In this document: positions 21,586-33,275 of the stretch, one piece after another
Layout of the letters: every line of letters begins with the position of its first letter
Numbering within the stretch: position 1 is the stretch's first letter
NCBI GenBank assembly: GCA_035578175.1
Contig: JAQMRL010000006.1
Span: 62,102,501 to 62,166,500 of the forward strand
Direction: 5' to 3'
Length of the DNA stretch: 64,000 nt
From: Catonia carolina
Taxonomy: Eukaryota > Arthropoda > Insecta > Hemiptera > Achilidae
Notes under the pieces: model-generated
Seen by the model: only the letters and a program-made list of their open reading frames with translations
The model's database searches: none
What the model was told of the DNA's origin: nothing
Translations under genes and position numbers: made by a program

Positions 21586-22824
21586 TCATCATGTCTATTA
21601 AACAAAAACTAAATTGACAGGCCTAAATGATCTATTTCGTTAATGTGGATCAAAAAATAAATATTTTTAGGGGAAAATAGGATTTGTTTAGAAAAGCAAG
21701 CTTTTTAAAACATATTTTTTACCTTCTCTTGCCGTAGTCCTATAAGAATATTTATACCGGGTGAGACAGTTAAGGTGCCCAAATTTATTGCAGGAAAATA
21801 GAGTGACATAAACATAGATAGGGAAAAAATATTTCCTAATAATATAAACATTGGCTATTTGATAATTTATTTTCGTCCACTTCGAATAATATACAGAGTG
21901 TACCGAAACTGAAAGACCGTGTTCGAATCTCGTAATTTCAAAACGTAAACGTGTATGTTTTCTGCACAGTTGAGAGATCTACAAGTTTACATTTTATCTG
22001 GTAAAAGAAAATTCCAAATATCTTCATCAATTTCAAAATAGCGACCAAAACTGCAAAAAAGTACGTTTTTACAATTTGACCTATACGGCGGCACATTGTA
22101 AAGTTATTCGTTATTTTTTAATTTAATTTTATTCAGAATAGAATACGCTTTCAAACGATGAAAGCGGTTTTGAGTGCCTCGAAACCGGTTTTTGAAACAA
22201 TCAGAATGGTCGTAACTCAAAAATTTCAAATGGAAAGGTAGGTCGTGTAGCATATCGTTTTATAGGATTTTTAAAAGGAACAAATGTTATAATATCACAT
22301 TTGTGTAACTTTACCATTATCTAGAAATAATGAAAAATGTAACTTTTTGGCTCATTTTTCTGGGAAAGATGTTTAAATAGATTTATATCAAAAATTTATA
22401 GACAAATTTTTTGTAATTTTATAGAAAGATTATTTTTTACGGAACAGAAAAGCAATTCCGACATAGGGGGGGGGGGTATATTAAAGTAGCTGTTTCTTTA
22501 ATAAATACTGCATTATTTAAAATAAATAACTTTGTTAGGACCAAGGAGAAAATGTACCTTATTATTTTTCTATAATAAAGCAACAAGTAGGTCTAAAATA
22601 ATATTATTTTAATTTCAATTATGTATTTAATAATCAGATTACAAAATTTTATTTATTTTATTACATTTATCAACAGTGCCATTGTACATCTATGATCGTG
22701 AAATCGTTTATCGAACGTGAGTTGCAAGTAATCCTATCGATTTTAAATTCATTTGTGCTGTTGCACTTCTGTTTGTATTTAACTACTAATTTACTTCATT
22801 AAAATGTCATGGTAGCGAAAGAAT
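21586..22824. other. Unassigned; transposon-like terminal motifs
   Basis: AT-rich. ATACCGGGTGAGACAGTTAAG at 21756 and ATACAGAGTGTACCGAAAC at 21890 resemble transposon ends, but no inverted partner is seen. An 11-G run lies at 22466-22476. No ORF. Confidence 0.4.
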
Positions 22825-23205
22825 GTTAACTATTTTTAAGATTGCGGCCTTTAAATGCATATCAGGGCAAAAGTGTATGCGTAATGAAAATCGAAAGAAA
22901 TTTAGGAACCTAAACTTTTAATATAAAAGTCTTTTCTACAACGCTTACTTAGTTTAGCTACAATCAGTGATTTTCTGTATAAATTTCTCATCAAAATTAG
23001 TAACAAACGGGGTTTTTTAAGATTGTGGTCTTTTGTGGCATTTTACGACCTAACATCATTCATATGATTAAAATATGTAGGTTATGTCTTTCATGTTCTA
23101 TAGTTTACTCATGATTAAACACATGCTATATTTTTCATTATTTACATTGGCAAGGGAAGGTCATGTGAATGTTTCACACCATATTTTTTATTCCGAATGT
23201 AGGCC
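22825..23205 (+). repeat. Family R copy 6 (3' part)
   Basis: Sense-orientation 3' half of R with the TTTTTAAGATTGCGGCC, ACAACGCTTACTTAGTTTAGC, GATTAAAATATG and TTGGCAAGGGAAGGTCATGTG boxes, ending at the CACACCATATTTTTT terminus. Confidence 0.75.
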
Positions 23206-23221
23206 TATGTACGTTGCAATA

Positions 23222-23395
23222 AATTTAATTTAAGAACAATAGGCAATCTTACGGTTCAATAAGATGAGGATGGTATGTATGACGTGTAAATGAGGTGCAG
23301 TCTTGTACAAATCAAACCGTCCATTCCTGAGAGAGTATGGTTAATTAAACAACAACCATCAATATAGAGATAGACTTTATACAGAACTTGATACA
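23222..23395 (-). mobile_element. SINE A copy 2 (body only)
   Basis: On the minus strand TTAATTAACCATACTCTCTCAGG, GTACAAGACTGCACCTCATTTAC and CATACATACCATCCTCATCT match the body of SINE A at 3615-3700. The tRNA head is absent or too diverged to recognise. Confidence 0.75.
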
Positions 23396-24061
23396 TTTAT
23401 ATTAATAAAAACCAAATTGAAAGTAACAACAAAAATAACAACAGCTAATAGACATGGTTATCTAAAACGATTCAATAAAAACGTATAAAAATATTCCCAG
23501 TAGAAATCATGCAAATATTTTTTTTATTTTATGAATAAACATTTGAGTGTATCTACAAATCAAACCATTATTTGCAAACGATTTGATTGCAGTGTTAAAT
23601 TTTTATCGTCAAATGAGCAAATTGGTGAAATAACTTTACAATTTTTTTTAAAAATATCGTACACTCATCGTTTTAAAACAATTATTTTAATGTAACCTAC
23701 ATTTCCAGTGGAGTAAAAATCTTGTCACATTAGATTAATTATTTTTATTGATTTCAGTTTTATTTTTGTGTGATACTATTTTATTTTTTACTATAGTACT
23801 TGTAAATAAAATTGGCGGGTGAAAGTATTGTTATCTTTTTATTTGTTTGTAAACTGTATCTACGAGATTCTGATAAGGGGGTGTAAACCATTCCAAGATA
23901 ACAATTTATAAGTAATAATGATAATGTAAATTAATTACTTAACACTTCATTTATTTTTACTTAGGTGCTTACTTCAATTGTCGTGTCATTTATTGCAACG
24001 GGTTTATCAAATAGTATACGATTTACCTTAATGTTTACATATTTTTTTTTAAATTAAATTA
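23396..24061. other. No gene seen; very AT-rich
   Basis: AT-rich spacer without recognised features. Confidence 0.5.
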
Positions 24062-24218
24062 TTTAAAGTCGTATCAACAGCTCGTTAATTAGCGACTTCG
24101 TTGGGTAATGAAACAGTTGGTTTTAACTAGTGAAAATTTTCAGACCGTAGCTGTGAATCGAACCCGAGATCTCTGCGTTGTAGGCTAGCGCGCTACTGCT
24201 ACGCTACGGAGGCGGCCA
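24062..24218 (-). mobile_element. SINE B copy 3, best tRNA-like head
   Basis: The minus strand gives GCCTCCGTAGCGTAGCAGTA (head start with A-box), TAGCCTACAACGCAGAG (anticodon region), GGTTCGATTCACAG (B-box), then CTGAAAATTTTCACTAG and a tail GTCGCTAATTAACGAG / GTTGATACGACTTTA. The cloverleaf potential is clear, but the fixed body and tail show that it is a SINE. Confidence 0.9.
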
Positions 24219-24619
24219 TATTTTTTTTACTTCTATGAGTGCTGTTCATAATCATTAAATGATTTAACGATAAGTAAATTTTATAACATTAGAAAATAAG
24301 TCTTGATGGAGATTACGTCCACTAGTGCAACTCGATTGTAAATATCAACTGAAGTTGTTGGTTAGGTTCATTTTTAATGTGTTCATTATAAGTAAAAAAT
24401 TTATAAATTATTCTTGGGGAATTAAAATATTAAAAGATTAATTGGATAATTAAAATTAGCATTTTATCTGAAATAGTTTTCGCAGTTAATTTTTAACGTT
24501 TTATGGTAAGTCTAAAATTTTAAAACGTTTCAGTGGTCAGTCACGTAAAAGGTGAAAATTGTTAAAACGTTTTCTTGACAATCTTGGATTTTTTTTATGT
24601 TGATGCCATATTTCGTCTA
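24219..24619. other. No gene seen; AT-rich
   Basis: AT-rich spacer. Confidence 0.5.
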
Positions 24620-24860
24620 GAACCTAACAAAGTAGATAAAGCAATAAGTAAGTCTCGGTGAATTATACCATTGGTTATCAGCCAAGGCGAGTCAGTGCTA
24701 TAATTTTAATTAGTAATAAGTGATGTTAGACGATCTTGCTGATTTCCAAAGTTCTATACCGTACGTCCATACTGGTTTTATTATTGTTTTATAAAATAAG
24801 CAGTTTATCGGCCAAGGAAAGACGTAACTTTATAATAAAGTTGTAATATAATACCTGTAT
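24620..24860 (-). pseudogene. Jockey-like LINE fragment
   Basis: The minus strand reads KLRLSLADKLLI, then after a frameshift YKTIIKPVWTYGIELWKSAR, then DSPWLITNGIIHRDL. This is the LLLYKxxIKPxWTYGIxLWG...APWYxxNxxIHRDL block of Jockey ORF2 after the thumb. Frameshifted and truncated on both sides. Confidence 0.75.
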
Positions 24861-24879
24861 CACATTGTTTACGTTTCGT

Positions 24880-25130
24880 CCAGATGTCTTTTTCCATGTA
24901 AGTCTAAGCAAATATCTAAGTTGAGTCACCAACTTGGTTACGTACACCCTATCTTTAATGAAACCAAAAAAGAAAAATTCGAGCAGTTTGATATCAGAGA
25001 ATCAAGGTAGTCATGTAATTAGTCCATCGCGGCTAAGCCAATGTGAACCCAACATGTAAATCCAGTGTGAAAAAGGGTCACCTTGCTGGAAGTAAATGTT
25101 AAGTTGAAAATATTTTAATATGTTGAAAAA
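24880..25130 (-). pseudogene. IS630/Tc1-like transposase fragment
   Basis: The minus strand reads FTSSKV..HTGFTCW.., WLPWFSDIKLLEFFFFGFIK and DRVYVTKLVTQLRYLLRLTWKK in shifting frames. The spacing resembles FQQDGAPPH...W..RSPDLTPCDFFLWGYIKDRVY in IS630-Tc1-mariner transposases, with catalytic positions mutated. The border with the neighbouring Jockey piece is uncertain. Confidence 0.45.
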
Positions 25131-25829
25131 CTGAATAATCACGAAGCACACTGAAATATGAGGCATAAGTCATCGTGGGCACGGCAAAAAAGAATCATAA
25201 TTTGCCTTCCATACAACCAAATTGGTTTCAAAAATTTTCTGTTAATAGTTCATTTAGAACTTCTAAAGAAAAGAGTTTACGCGTTTAAAAGTTTTACGTT
25301 TTATACCTACATGTGAAACCCATATTAGTCCTCTGTCTAAGTGAATCTTGGAGTACCTAACTTTATTTATAAAGAGTTAAAGTGAAGAGCAATGAAAATG
25401 AACTCGAACATAAGGTACTAATATTTAATTATATAAACTACTTAATTAAAAAAACTTAATTATTCCTATACTTTACTTTTGTATTATAAAACGAAAATAA
25501 CTAAAAACTAAGATACACAGATTAGATAAATTCAAATTTAATTTAGTTTTTTCTGAACTAATTAAAATTCTTAACGACTTTGTAAATCTACGTATTTTTA
25601 AATTAGTAAGAAAGACAATTTTAACTTAATTTATTTGTAGGGTGTTCCTGAAAATATTTAACAATTTCAATCGTTGAATATTAGACAAAACATAGGTATA
25701 TCATGACCACCATATTTTTTTTAAATCTCCGACATTACAACACTGTAATTCTTCCGGAAATCGCATATAACAGTGAAACGATCGTCAGCCTCAGTAGAGT
25801 CAACGCGGAACACAGAAATTCAAAATAAG
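25131..25829. other. No gene seen
   Basis: AT-rich spacer; no ORF or clear repeat. Confidence 0.5.
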
Positions 25830-26290
25830 AACGTCAGATTATCAGAAAATGCCTAAACACGAAATGTTTTTCTAAAGGGATCTGGAAACCCATGCCGAAC
25901 GAAGAAGTCTTTAGAAATTCAGAACCTCTAGCAGACTAGATGAGGAAAAAGATAATTTCTTTCTTTGGCCATCTCTTGAGGAGTGACTCCGCCAGAAACT
26001 CTAAACAAATCATCAACTATTTCCTAAACAGAAAACTTCAACCTCACTGAATCAAAGAAATTGAACAGAAGATGGACGAAATCAAATCTCACTTGAAGAC
26101 TTGAAAAATAAAATCCGGAAATTACAACAAATTGAACAACACAAGACTTGAACACAAAGACCGATCAAACAGACAGAAAATCGTGTATTTCAACGAAGAA
26201 CGCCAGAAGAGATTAAAGAAATACTTCAAAAGATTAAATGAATACTTATAAAGAATCAAGAAACATCAGGAAAAGAACTCTAATACTACA
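25830..26290 (+). pseudogene. LINE ORF2 C-terminal region, charged tail
   Basis: Across frame breaks the plus strand reads KCLNTKCFSKGIWKPMPNEEV, TRLDEEKD / MRKKIISFFGHLL, QIINYFLNRKLQPH, IKEIEQKMDEIK, ISLEDLKNKIRKLQQIEQHKT, RVFQRRTPEEIKEIL. This is the MRKRRISFFGHLxRM...IxYFxNRK...WIKExExDLxE region of an RTE-like LINE followed by its lysine-rich tail. The same region recurs at 44.9, 51.4, 54.0 and 63.1 kb. Confidence 0.7.
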
Positions 26291-26914
26291 AAAATTGAAA
26301 TAAGCTGTTTCTTCTTTATTGAACTTCTGTAGTTCTATGTGGCTTTTAAAAACAGTTCAAACACTGCCACTCTAGTACCTGTTTATAAGTATCAAAATTT
26401 TGTGCTAATTTAAGTTTAGAGTATATTTTCTTAATTACCATGTTATTTTACGATATTTCGTATATCTGATTAGATTTTTGGTAAGATTAATATTTTTTCA
26501 CATAACATTTGGTTTAGTTTGTTTTACAGTCAACTTCCATAGCTCCAATTTTTCCCCGGAGATTAATACTCCACCGGTTTTCACTTTAACCCAACTGTCG
26601 GATTAAAAATTATAAAGACTCGAGTTTAGAGTCAAGTATCTCAAAATTGGCAAAGTATTTTAATAAATAATGCATAAAAATTACTGCTGATCGATTTTAC
26701 GTGTTATGTGGTATTGACGAAAAAATTTAAATGTGTAAAAACTAACGTATTAGTATTATAAATGAGCAAAGCTCCTATGTTAAGTGTTCTTTTACAGAAG
26801 ACTTTAGTTGGCAGCCTGTAACATGCAAACGAGTGCTCCGATCATAATCAAGTTTTGGCACAACATAGTCTTTACCTTTTTCAAAGAGTACTCAAAATTT
26901 AAAATTTAAAACAA
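26291..26914. other. No gene seen
   Basis: AT-rich spacer. Confidence 0.5.
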
Positions 26915-27290
26915 GAGGATAAAAGCTTTTGAAATGTGGTGTTATAGAAAAATGTTAAAGATTAGGTGGTTGGACAAAATAAGTACCTAATTTAGAGGTT
27001 CTTATGCGAGTGTATGAAAAAAGAAGTATATGGAAGCATCTTACCAGAAGAAGAGGTATGCTAGTGGGGCATATCTTAAGACATCCAGTATTGGAGTATC
27101 AATAATGGAGGGTAATATTGAGGGAGTAAATTGTAGGGGGAGGCAAATATCAAAATATATAAAGCAAATTACAAAAGAAGTAGGGTGTTGCCAGGTATGT
27201 GGATATGAAACGACTTGCGCAACATAGAACAGCTTGGAGAACTGCATCAAACCAGTCAAAACTGATGACAAAAAAACTCAAAATTGTAAT
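26915..27290 (+). pseudogene. RTE-like LINE C-terminus
   Basis: The plus strand reads KAFEMWCYRKMLKIRWLDKIS, then RSIWKHLTRRRGMLVGHIL and RHPVLEY, IMEGNIEGVNCRGRQ, and VDMKRLAQHRTAWRTASNQS, spread over two frames. It is the EAFEMWCYRRMLKI...RRxxMxGHILRHP...IMEGxIEGxxxRGRP...R.AWR end of a non-LTR reverse-transcriptase ORF, with two or more frameshifts. Confidence 0.75.
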
Positions 27291-27399
27291 TTGTTGACCC
27301 ATTTATTGTTTCACTTATTAAAATTTTCATAGAGGATTGTTATCTCAGTATCGAGACATGAATATAAGCCATTTATATTGTTGGATTTGCTTCGGGTCA

Positions 27400-27600
27400 C
27401 TTATTATAATGTGACAAGTTAAGTAAAACTACGAGAAGCCGCTTTTAGATAGGATTTATTAAAAGTTCACTCAACATTTTTTCATGAGTAGTTTTGTTTT
27501 TAATTTTACGTCGTTCAGTCGTGATTAAACATAAGTAGTATTTTTCGTTTTTAATAGTGGTAAGAAAAGTCTTGTGAGTTCACACTAAAGTTTTTATATT
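27400..27600 (+). repeat. Family R copy 7 (3' end)
   Basis: GATTAAACATAAGTAGT and GGTAAGAAAAGTCTTGTGAG followed by CACACTAAAGTTTTT match the sense 3' end of family R. Confidence 0.55.
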
Positions 27601-28379
27601 TTCTTAAGTCTCGGAGAAACTGTTTCCACTATAGTTGTTAGTATTATCCTATGAAAAATGTATATAGTGGTATGTAAATTTTAATATAATAAATCTAAAC
27701 TCTGTGGTTTTGAAAAAGACCGTTTCATTAGCAGAACTATTAAAAATACACATTCTGTGTAAGAATTTTTACCATACTATATCAAAGAAGTATAAAAAGT
27801 ATCTACCACATAGAAAGTGGCTCAACTTAAATAAAAGACTACCTAGATACTATTATGTAAAATTGTAATTAACAGGAAAATGTAAAATGTACGAAAATAC
27901 TAAATTAATTAAACAAAAATAAAATTATACTTTAGAGGAATTTTAAATTAGATTCTAACCGAAAAAAGAAAATGCTGCTTCTGGTATATACAATAGTATG
28001 TAGTGAAATATTTAAATGCTATTTCAATCTACCTGAAGCTTTGCTTTTTCACTCTGGGTCGTAACAATAACAAAGAAAGTTTTGAGAAATCCAACTCAGG
28101 TTTTAATTAAAAATTTACCCACACATACATTTAGACATCTAAACCACCGCAACTTGTCTCATGCAAATGAGATACAGAAAATGTACTCTCAAACCGCGAA
28201 TTGAATTAGTAAATTATGAATACTCATCTGTTGTTCCTCATGTACTTTATTAAATTTTACATTTGTGGTAAATCAGCTTAAAAAATATTGGTGTGGTACT
28301 CATAATCGGTTTTGTAAATTTAATTAAAGTTGCAACAATTTTTTGAACATAGATACTTTGGGTTAATTATATGAAACTG
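27601..28379. other. No gene seen
   Basis: AT-rich spacer. Confidence 0.5.
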
Positions 28380-29000
28380 ATAAAAGACTATCCACTGTAA
28401 TGGATAGTCAATTACAGTACTACGTTAGTTGATGAGATCCCGGCTCCATCGACGTTTTAGTCGTCTTATTGGATTGTTTGCGGGAGTCTGCGTAGCCAGA
28501 TTTGAGATCAATGGGTTATGGTGGTTCACGAGTTTCTTCCTAAATTTTGTATAGAGTTTTAAGAAGACGTCATTTATGTAATGTACGTTTAGGTCGGAAT
28601 GTAGTGTTTTATTAGTTACATAATAGGAAGCGTTAACTATCCTTCGCAAAAGTTTTGATTGAAGACGCTGAATTTTTGCTAATACCGATGGTTTTGCACA
28701 GCAGTAAAGCTGACTGGCATAGCTTCATATTGGTCAAAGGAAGGAGCTATAAATGGTTAATTTAGATGTAGTTGGTAACTTAGGTTTGCGTAAAAGAAAT
28801 CTGTACAACTTTTTGAACCTGTCCTGGAGTGCCTTTCTCGTTTTATCCACGTAAGCCTCTTATCTAGATATACGATAACGGATAAATTCAGAAGTTTGAA
28901 GTTGAGTGTCATAAAGATACAAAGGAGGACAAACTCGTTTACGCAGGTTAAATATAACGTGATACATTTTTGTATTGTTGGCTTTGATCCGCCATTTGGT
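28380..29000 (-). pseudogene. Jockey-like LINE 3' part
   Basis: The minus strand gives, across several frames, WRIKANNTKMYHVIFNLRKR, CPPLYLYDTQLQTSEF, VYLDKRLTWIK, SYASQLYCCAKPSVLAKIQR, then a 74-codon open stretch LRRIVNASYYVTNKTLHSDL...KKLVNHHNPLISNLATQ and RRLKRRWSRDLIN-stop at 28425. This is thumb to C-terminus of Jockey ORF2. After the stop, GTAGTACTGTAATTGACTATCC matches the 3' UTR of the deleted copy at 9.1 kb, so both belong to one subfamily. Part of the region upstream of SQLYCC seems lost. Confidence 0.85.
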
Positions 29001-29179
29001 AAGCCATGATTATAGGCGAGAAATATGCTATTGAAGGACATACGATACTTGAGCGGGGTTATCGGTGGAGTACAATATTAACAAAATTAACATAATGAAA
29101 AACCCGATTGGGCGGGCAGAACTAGCGTTGATATGTACAATTAATTATATGTTCAACTAGACTGAAAGTTGCGCACTAC

Positions 29180-29515
29180 AGATAGTCATGGATCGGCAGG
29201 GTCCGAAAAATCTCCGGTGGATGTACTCCATAAATATTCCTGACGATCTCGATGTCAGAGGTTCTTTCCCACTCGTAAAGATTTTTGGCCGTGTTGCGGA
29301 TGTAGTCATGAAGCTAAAGGGTCAAAATATGTTCAAATACAATGGAATTTGGAATTAGGTAGTGGAAATCAGAGATGATGCAAAAAACATGATTGTGGAA
29401 TGAGAAAAATTTCTTTTTGTTGTTGAAAGTAGGGGCCGTCAGATAGGTGAGCCGTATTGGAGGACGGCTCTGATAATAAACTTTTAGATGATTACTTTGA
29501 ATGTAATGAAAATGG
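29180..29515 (-). pseudogene. Possible LINE remnant
   Basis: The minus strand reads FIIRAVLQYGSPI followed by RPLLSTTKRNF, and further on FHDYIRNTAKNLYEWERTSD and IVRNIYGVHPPEIFRTLP. The first part resembles the post-thumb LxYGSPxW block of LINE reverse transcriptases; I do not recognise the second. Low-confidence assignment. Confidence 0.3.
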
Positions 29516-29873
29516 CCCTCAAACAACGAATGGGAGTGAGTTTGTAGAGCAGGATTCTATTCTTACTAAGCTCCTCTGCGGTATGTTTGCCAAAGTTCAG
29601 CCGTTTATACAGTTTATGAGTTAAAGAATAGTGGGAAAATCTACCTCTCCATTCAAATCATTTGCTGTAGCTATAAACCCATTAATTGGAGCTTTTCTAC
29701 ATTTTGTGGCTCCAGCAAACAACCTGAAACTTTTTAAAGTTGTGGAAAGCACACTAAGAAATATCTTCGAGATAGCTGGAACATCAACCCGTGAATGTAG
29801 AATGTTGTAAGTGTGCAGAACTTAAAACATTTTAACGAGCACATATATGTTTCAAGTGTGTGTAAGATATCCA
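29516..29873. other. No gene seen
   Basis: AT-rich spacer up to a SINE-M copy. Confidence 0.5.
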
Positions 29874-29995
29874 GGTGGAGAGTTAAATCATTTACACTTT
29901 ATCTGCTAATTCTAGGGCTACAACAAATAGTTGTTTCTTATCACAAGGTCAGGCAATTATATGACTGAAGCATTTACGAACAGAAGAGGTAAAGG

Positions 29996-30160
29996 TATAG
30001 AAGACAATTTTTTTGTTTTGGTTTTACGTCTGACTGTTTTGCAGTTTCGGTTAATGCAGATGGTGGATATGGTGATAATAAAAATGGGTCATGAAAAAAT
30101 GGCAGAACTGACTGGAAATTAAACTCGGATCCCCGGCGTAGAAACCACTTGCGCTTACTA
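29996..30160 (-). mobile_element. SINE C copy 1
   Basis: On the minus strand: AAGTGGTTTCTACGCCGGGG, a decayed B-box, a body, and a 3' end AAACAGTCAGACGTAAAACC with an A/T-rich tail. It occupies the same internal position of SINE-M as in copy 5 at 32.8 kb. Confidence 0.8.
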
Positions 30161-30166
30161 TGACTA

Positions 30167-30783
30167 TACTAAGAACGAAAAATTTAGGCGGGTTGAGTTT
30201 TCGCTCGTGTATCCCTTCCACAACCTATGTACTCATAGACTCCCCTTGCTCTCTTTACACTGTTACACGGAGTAGACCTACACTGTTTTTACGAACAGAT
30301 TAAATAAAAGTAGTTAATTCATTGTCTTTTTTCATTTACTTTATTTATTTACTGCGGTTGAATAATATATTAATATTAATGAAATAGGCCTATAAATATA
30401 TATCAGGTATCCCTATGAGATAATTATGATTCAAATAAAAATTAATGAAACACTGGTAAAATAATCACAACCGAACCGAATAAATCTTAAAGATATAACA
30501 ACCGAACTGAACTTCACGTCCAATAATCTTTTCAAGACCAAACGCCACCTGACCAACCAGCAGGCCTACTTGTAGGCTATAATCTTATTGTTTTGTTCTC
30601 TATTATAATATTTTTGACTATATAAAATACTATTAAAGACACAACACTATTTACTATACACTATTAAAGACACAACAGGAGCAGTAAGAGAGGAGAAATT
30701 GTTCGACTGGTGGGAGCGACGAGGTGAGGAAGTGGTGAAGTACACAGAAAACTCCCACCCGCCTAAATTTATCGTGCTTATTA
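30167..30783. mobile_element. 617-bp TA-flanked MITE with inverted ends
   Basis: Ends are TACTAAGAACGAAAAATTTA and, inverted, TAATAAGCACGATAAATTTA, with similarity continuing through GGCGGGT(T/G)GAG to TTTTC (about 34 bp). The target is TA (30165-30166 and 30784-30785), and comparison with SINE-M copy 5 gives the empty site. The interior has no transposase and contains a short tandem duplication around CTATTAAAGACACAACA (30633-30680). Consistent with a non-autonomous Tc1/mariner-type element. Confidence 0.85.
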
Positions 30784-30990
30784 TAGTCAGGTTTATTTCC
30801 TCTGAGAATAATGGATTTCATTGTACATAAAATACCCTATGGTGAATAAAGCGAAGGTGTCATTTTCAGGAGGGAAAGTAGATACTTTTTAGTGGGCCTA
30901 GAATGCTGATAAGAATCTTTTTCCACTTAGTAAGGAAGGCATGGTAATCCACCTTACTTCTTTGTAATAGTGTTTGTACTACTAAACACT

Positions 30991-32671
30991 TCTCGCGAAC
31001 AGATACACAAATTTTATCACAGTTTTATAATGCATAATCTAATATTGCAACAATACTTTCCTTCCCTATACATTCATTCAGGGTAAAGTAAAAATTACTT
31101 CTTTTATATTTTACTTCGATATTTAATTGAATTAAAGATGTATTATTTTTTATACGACCTCTACAAAACTACAGTTTCGTATTTCAACTCTCTAGGTGAT
31201 CGGGGAATTAGAGAATTAGCGATGAGTAAGAGAGTAAGAGAGAGAGTAGAGGCTTTCGCATTTATATGTACAGATAAAATGTAGAGAATGAGGTTTAACG
31301 TAAAAGTTCAGTTTTATCAGAAACGAAAATTTTGTAATATTTAATCATTATTCAAAAGTTTATTTTTAATTATTTGAGAGAGTTTCTAGTTATCCTTTTA
31401 GTATACACCAACCACATATTCATTTTCAGTTGTAATTTGTGTACATATCCAAGTTATACGGAAAGCTTTTCATTCATTCATAACGCAGAGTAGAGAAACA
31501 TTTGTGATTCCGTGATATATATTTTGTTTATTGTAGTAGTAACATTTTATTAATTAATTCTGAGAGTTAACAATATGTAGCTCTTTTGTTATGCATAATA
31601 GAACGTTGTCTTGTATTGTAACGAACGGTACGGGATGACAAATTTTAACAATTGCGCCTCGTATCAAGTTTGTTTGTTAATACATTATCACTTATCGTGA
31701 TTAATTTGTACTTATTATGAAATGTAATTTTCATTAAATGCCGTAAATCAAATTCTACGAATTTTCATCGATTTACCTATTTCAAAGATAACATATTGTT
31801 ATCTTTGGATAATAAGTGTAGAGCTGGGCGTACGTAAGACTTTTGTATGTAAATTTAATGTAAAACTATACTCGGTTCATCTTAAGAAAGATACGTCGTT
31901 TAAACACATAATGACGTCACTGAACATGCGCATTATTTAAAAATGTGTACACGCTGATTAAAAAGTAACAACAAAATACTTTTAAAAGTATCTTTATAAA
32001 TGAAACTTTTAGGCCTACATCATTTCATGACTGATGTTTTAAGTATTGATCAATAAATTTATAAAAATGGTTTACTATATTTCCATTCTTTCATCAATAA
32101 ATGTGTTACAAGTTATATGTATTACCTTTGATCTGTATGACGGAACAAGAGAACTTTAAAAGTAAACATGTTTATTTTAATGATGAGTCATCTAATATTA
32201 ATTTAGCCACTCGTTATTTCACAATTAATTTGACGATGATATACCAAACCCATAGGTCTCTCTCCACATTTTTGACAAAGGATATGTCATCATTATAAAT
32301 GTTACCAATTTGCTTTTGACATCGTATTCTCTTGCATTGTTCTTACGTGCGTTATTAATTCATTTTCAATTAGGAATTTAGTGTTGCAGTATTTATTGTT
32401 TTTTTTATTCATTTATATCTATCATTTGATTCTGTATATGGTTAAAAGCACGTATCAGTTATCATTGTGATGTTTTCATAAAAAGTGTTGCATTTTTCCA
32501 GTCACTGCTTCAGCAGGTGATTCGGTAACCGCTGTTTGTTTAGTTAACATATCTGTCTTACGTATACCTACATTAGTCAGTTAATTTTTCGATTTTTATC
32601 TTAAGAGTACCTCAAAGTTCTTTTATAGTCCCGAACTTATTTATTTGATAGGCTATATAGATTATTTTGTC
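30991..32671. other. No gene seen; R-end fragment
   Basis: AT-rich spacer. At 31045-31095 CAACAATACTTTCCTTCCC and a GGGTAAAGTAAAAA segment look like the 5' end of an inverted family R. There are no supported genes. Confidence 0.45.
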
Positions 32672-33275
32672 AATAACAGCCAGGTGGATAGTTAAATTAT
32701 ATACACTCTACCTGCTAGTTCCAAGGCTACAAAAAATAGTAGTTTCTTATCACATGGTCAGCCAATTATAATTATGACTGAAGCATTTACGAACAGAAGA
32801 GGTAAAGGTATAAAATACAATTTTTTTGTTTTGGTTTTACGTCTGACTGTTTTGCAATTTCTGTTAATGCAGACAGTGGATAATGATGGTACTGAAAATG
32901 GGAGATGATAAATGTCAGACCTGACCGGGAATCGAACCCGGGGGCCCGGCGTAGAAACCACTTGCGCAAACTAAAAGACTAATCAGATTTATTTCCTCTG
33001 AGAATAATGAATTTCATTATACGTAAAAGACCCTGCGGTGAATGAAGTGAAGGTGTCATTTGCAGGATGAAAATTAGATGCTTTTTAGTGGGCCTAGAAC
33101 GTTGATAAGCATATTTTTTTACTCGGTGAGTAAGGTATGGTAATCCACCTCACTCCTTGTTTTACTTAGTAAAGCCTCTAGAGGTTCAAACTAGGTTCTC
33201 TAGAGGTAAAAGCTTCGAGAGGTTTAGGTCATCAGTCGAAAGGCTGATTACCTAATGGCCTAAATAACAAACAAC
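32672..33275 (+). mobile_element. SINE-M copy 5 with nested SINE C
   Basis: Full-length SINE-M from AATAACAGCCAGGTGGATAG to GGCCTAAATAACAAACAAC, interrupted by an inverted SINE C. Near its 3' end the segment between GAGGTTCAAACTAGG and CAGTCGAAAGGCTG holds a partial duplication (TCTAGAGGT twice). It supplies the empty-site comparison for the MITE in copy 4. Confidence 0.9.
32818..32970 (-). mobile_element. SINE C copy 2, best preserved
   Basis: The minus strand reads GCGCAAGTGGTTTCTACGCC, then a B-box GGGTTCGATTCCCGGTCAGG, a ~70 bp body, and AAACAGTCAGACGTAAAACC before an A/T-rich tail. The head is a 5'-truncated tRNA-like structure. Short flanks (AAAATACAA / AAAAGACTA) may be a decayed TSD. 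Confidence 0.9.

Larger units (their letters stand above)
29874..30990 (+). mobile_element. SINE-M copy 4, split by SINE C and a MITE
   Basis: The left part (29874-29995) and right part (30786-30990) together make one SINE-M: GGTGGAGAGTTAAATCATTT...GTAAAGGTATA and TTTATTTCCTCTGAGAATAATG...AATCCACCTTAC. Between them lie an inverted SINE C and then a 617-bp element with inverted ends. The 3' end with the AAC tail is lost. Confidence 0.85.

Noticed and set aside
22466..22476. G-run as a G-quadruplex element
   Set aside because: A single 11-G run without neighbouring G tracts; intramolecular quadruplex potential is limited and no context supports a function.
13930..24220. tRNA genes at ~13.95, 15.93 and 24.18 kb
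   Set aside because: All three tRNA-like regions are followed by the same body and tail, have damaged stems, and behave as one dispersed SINE family.
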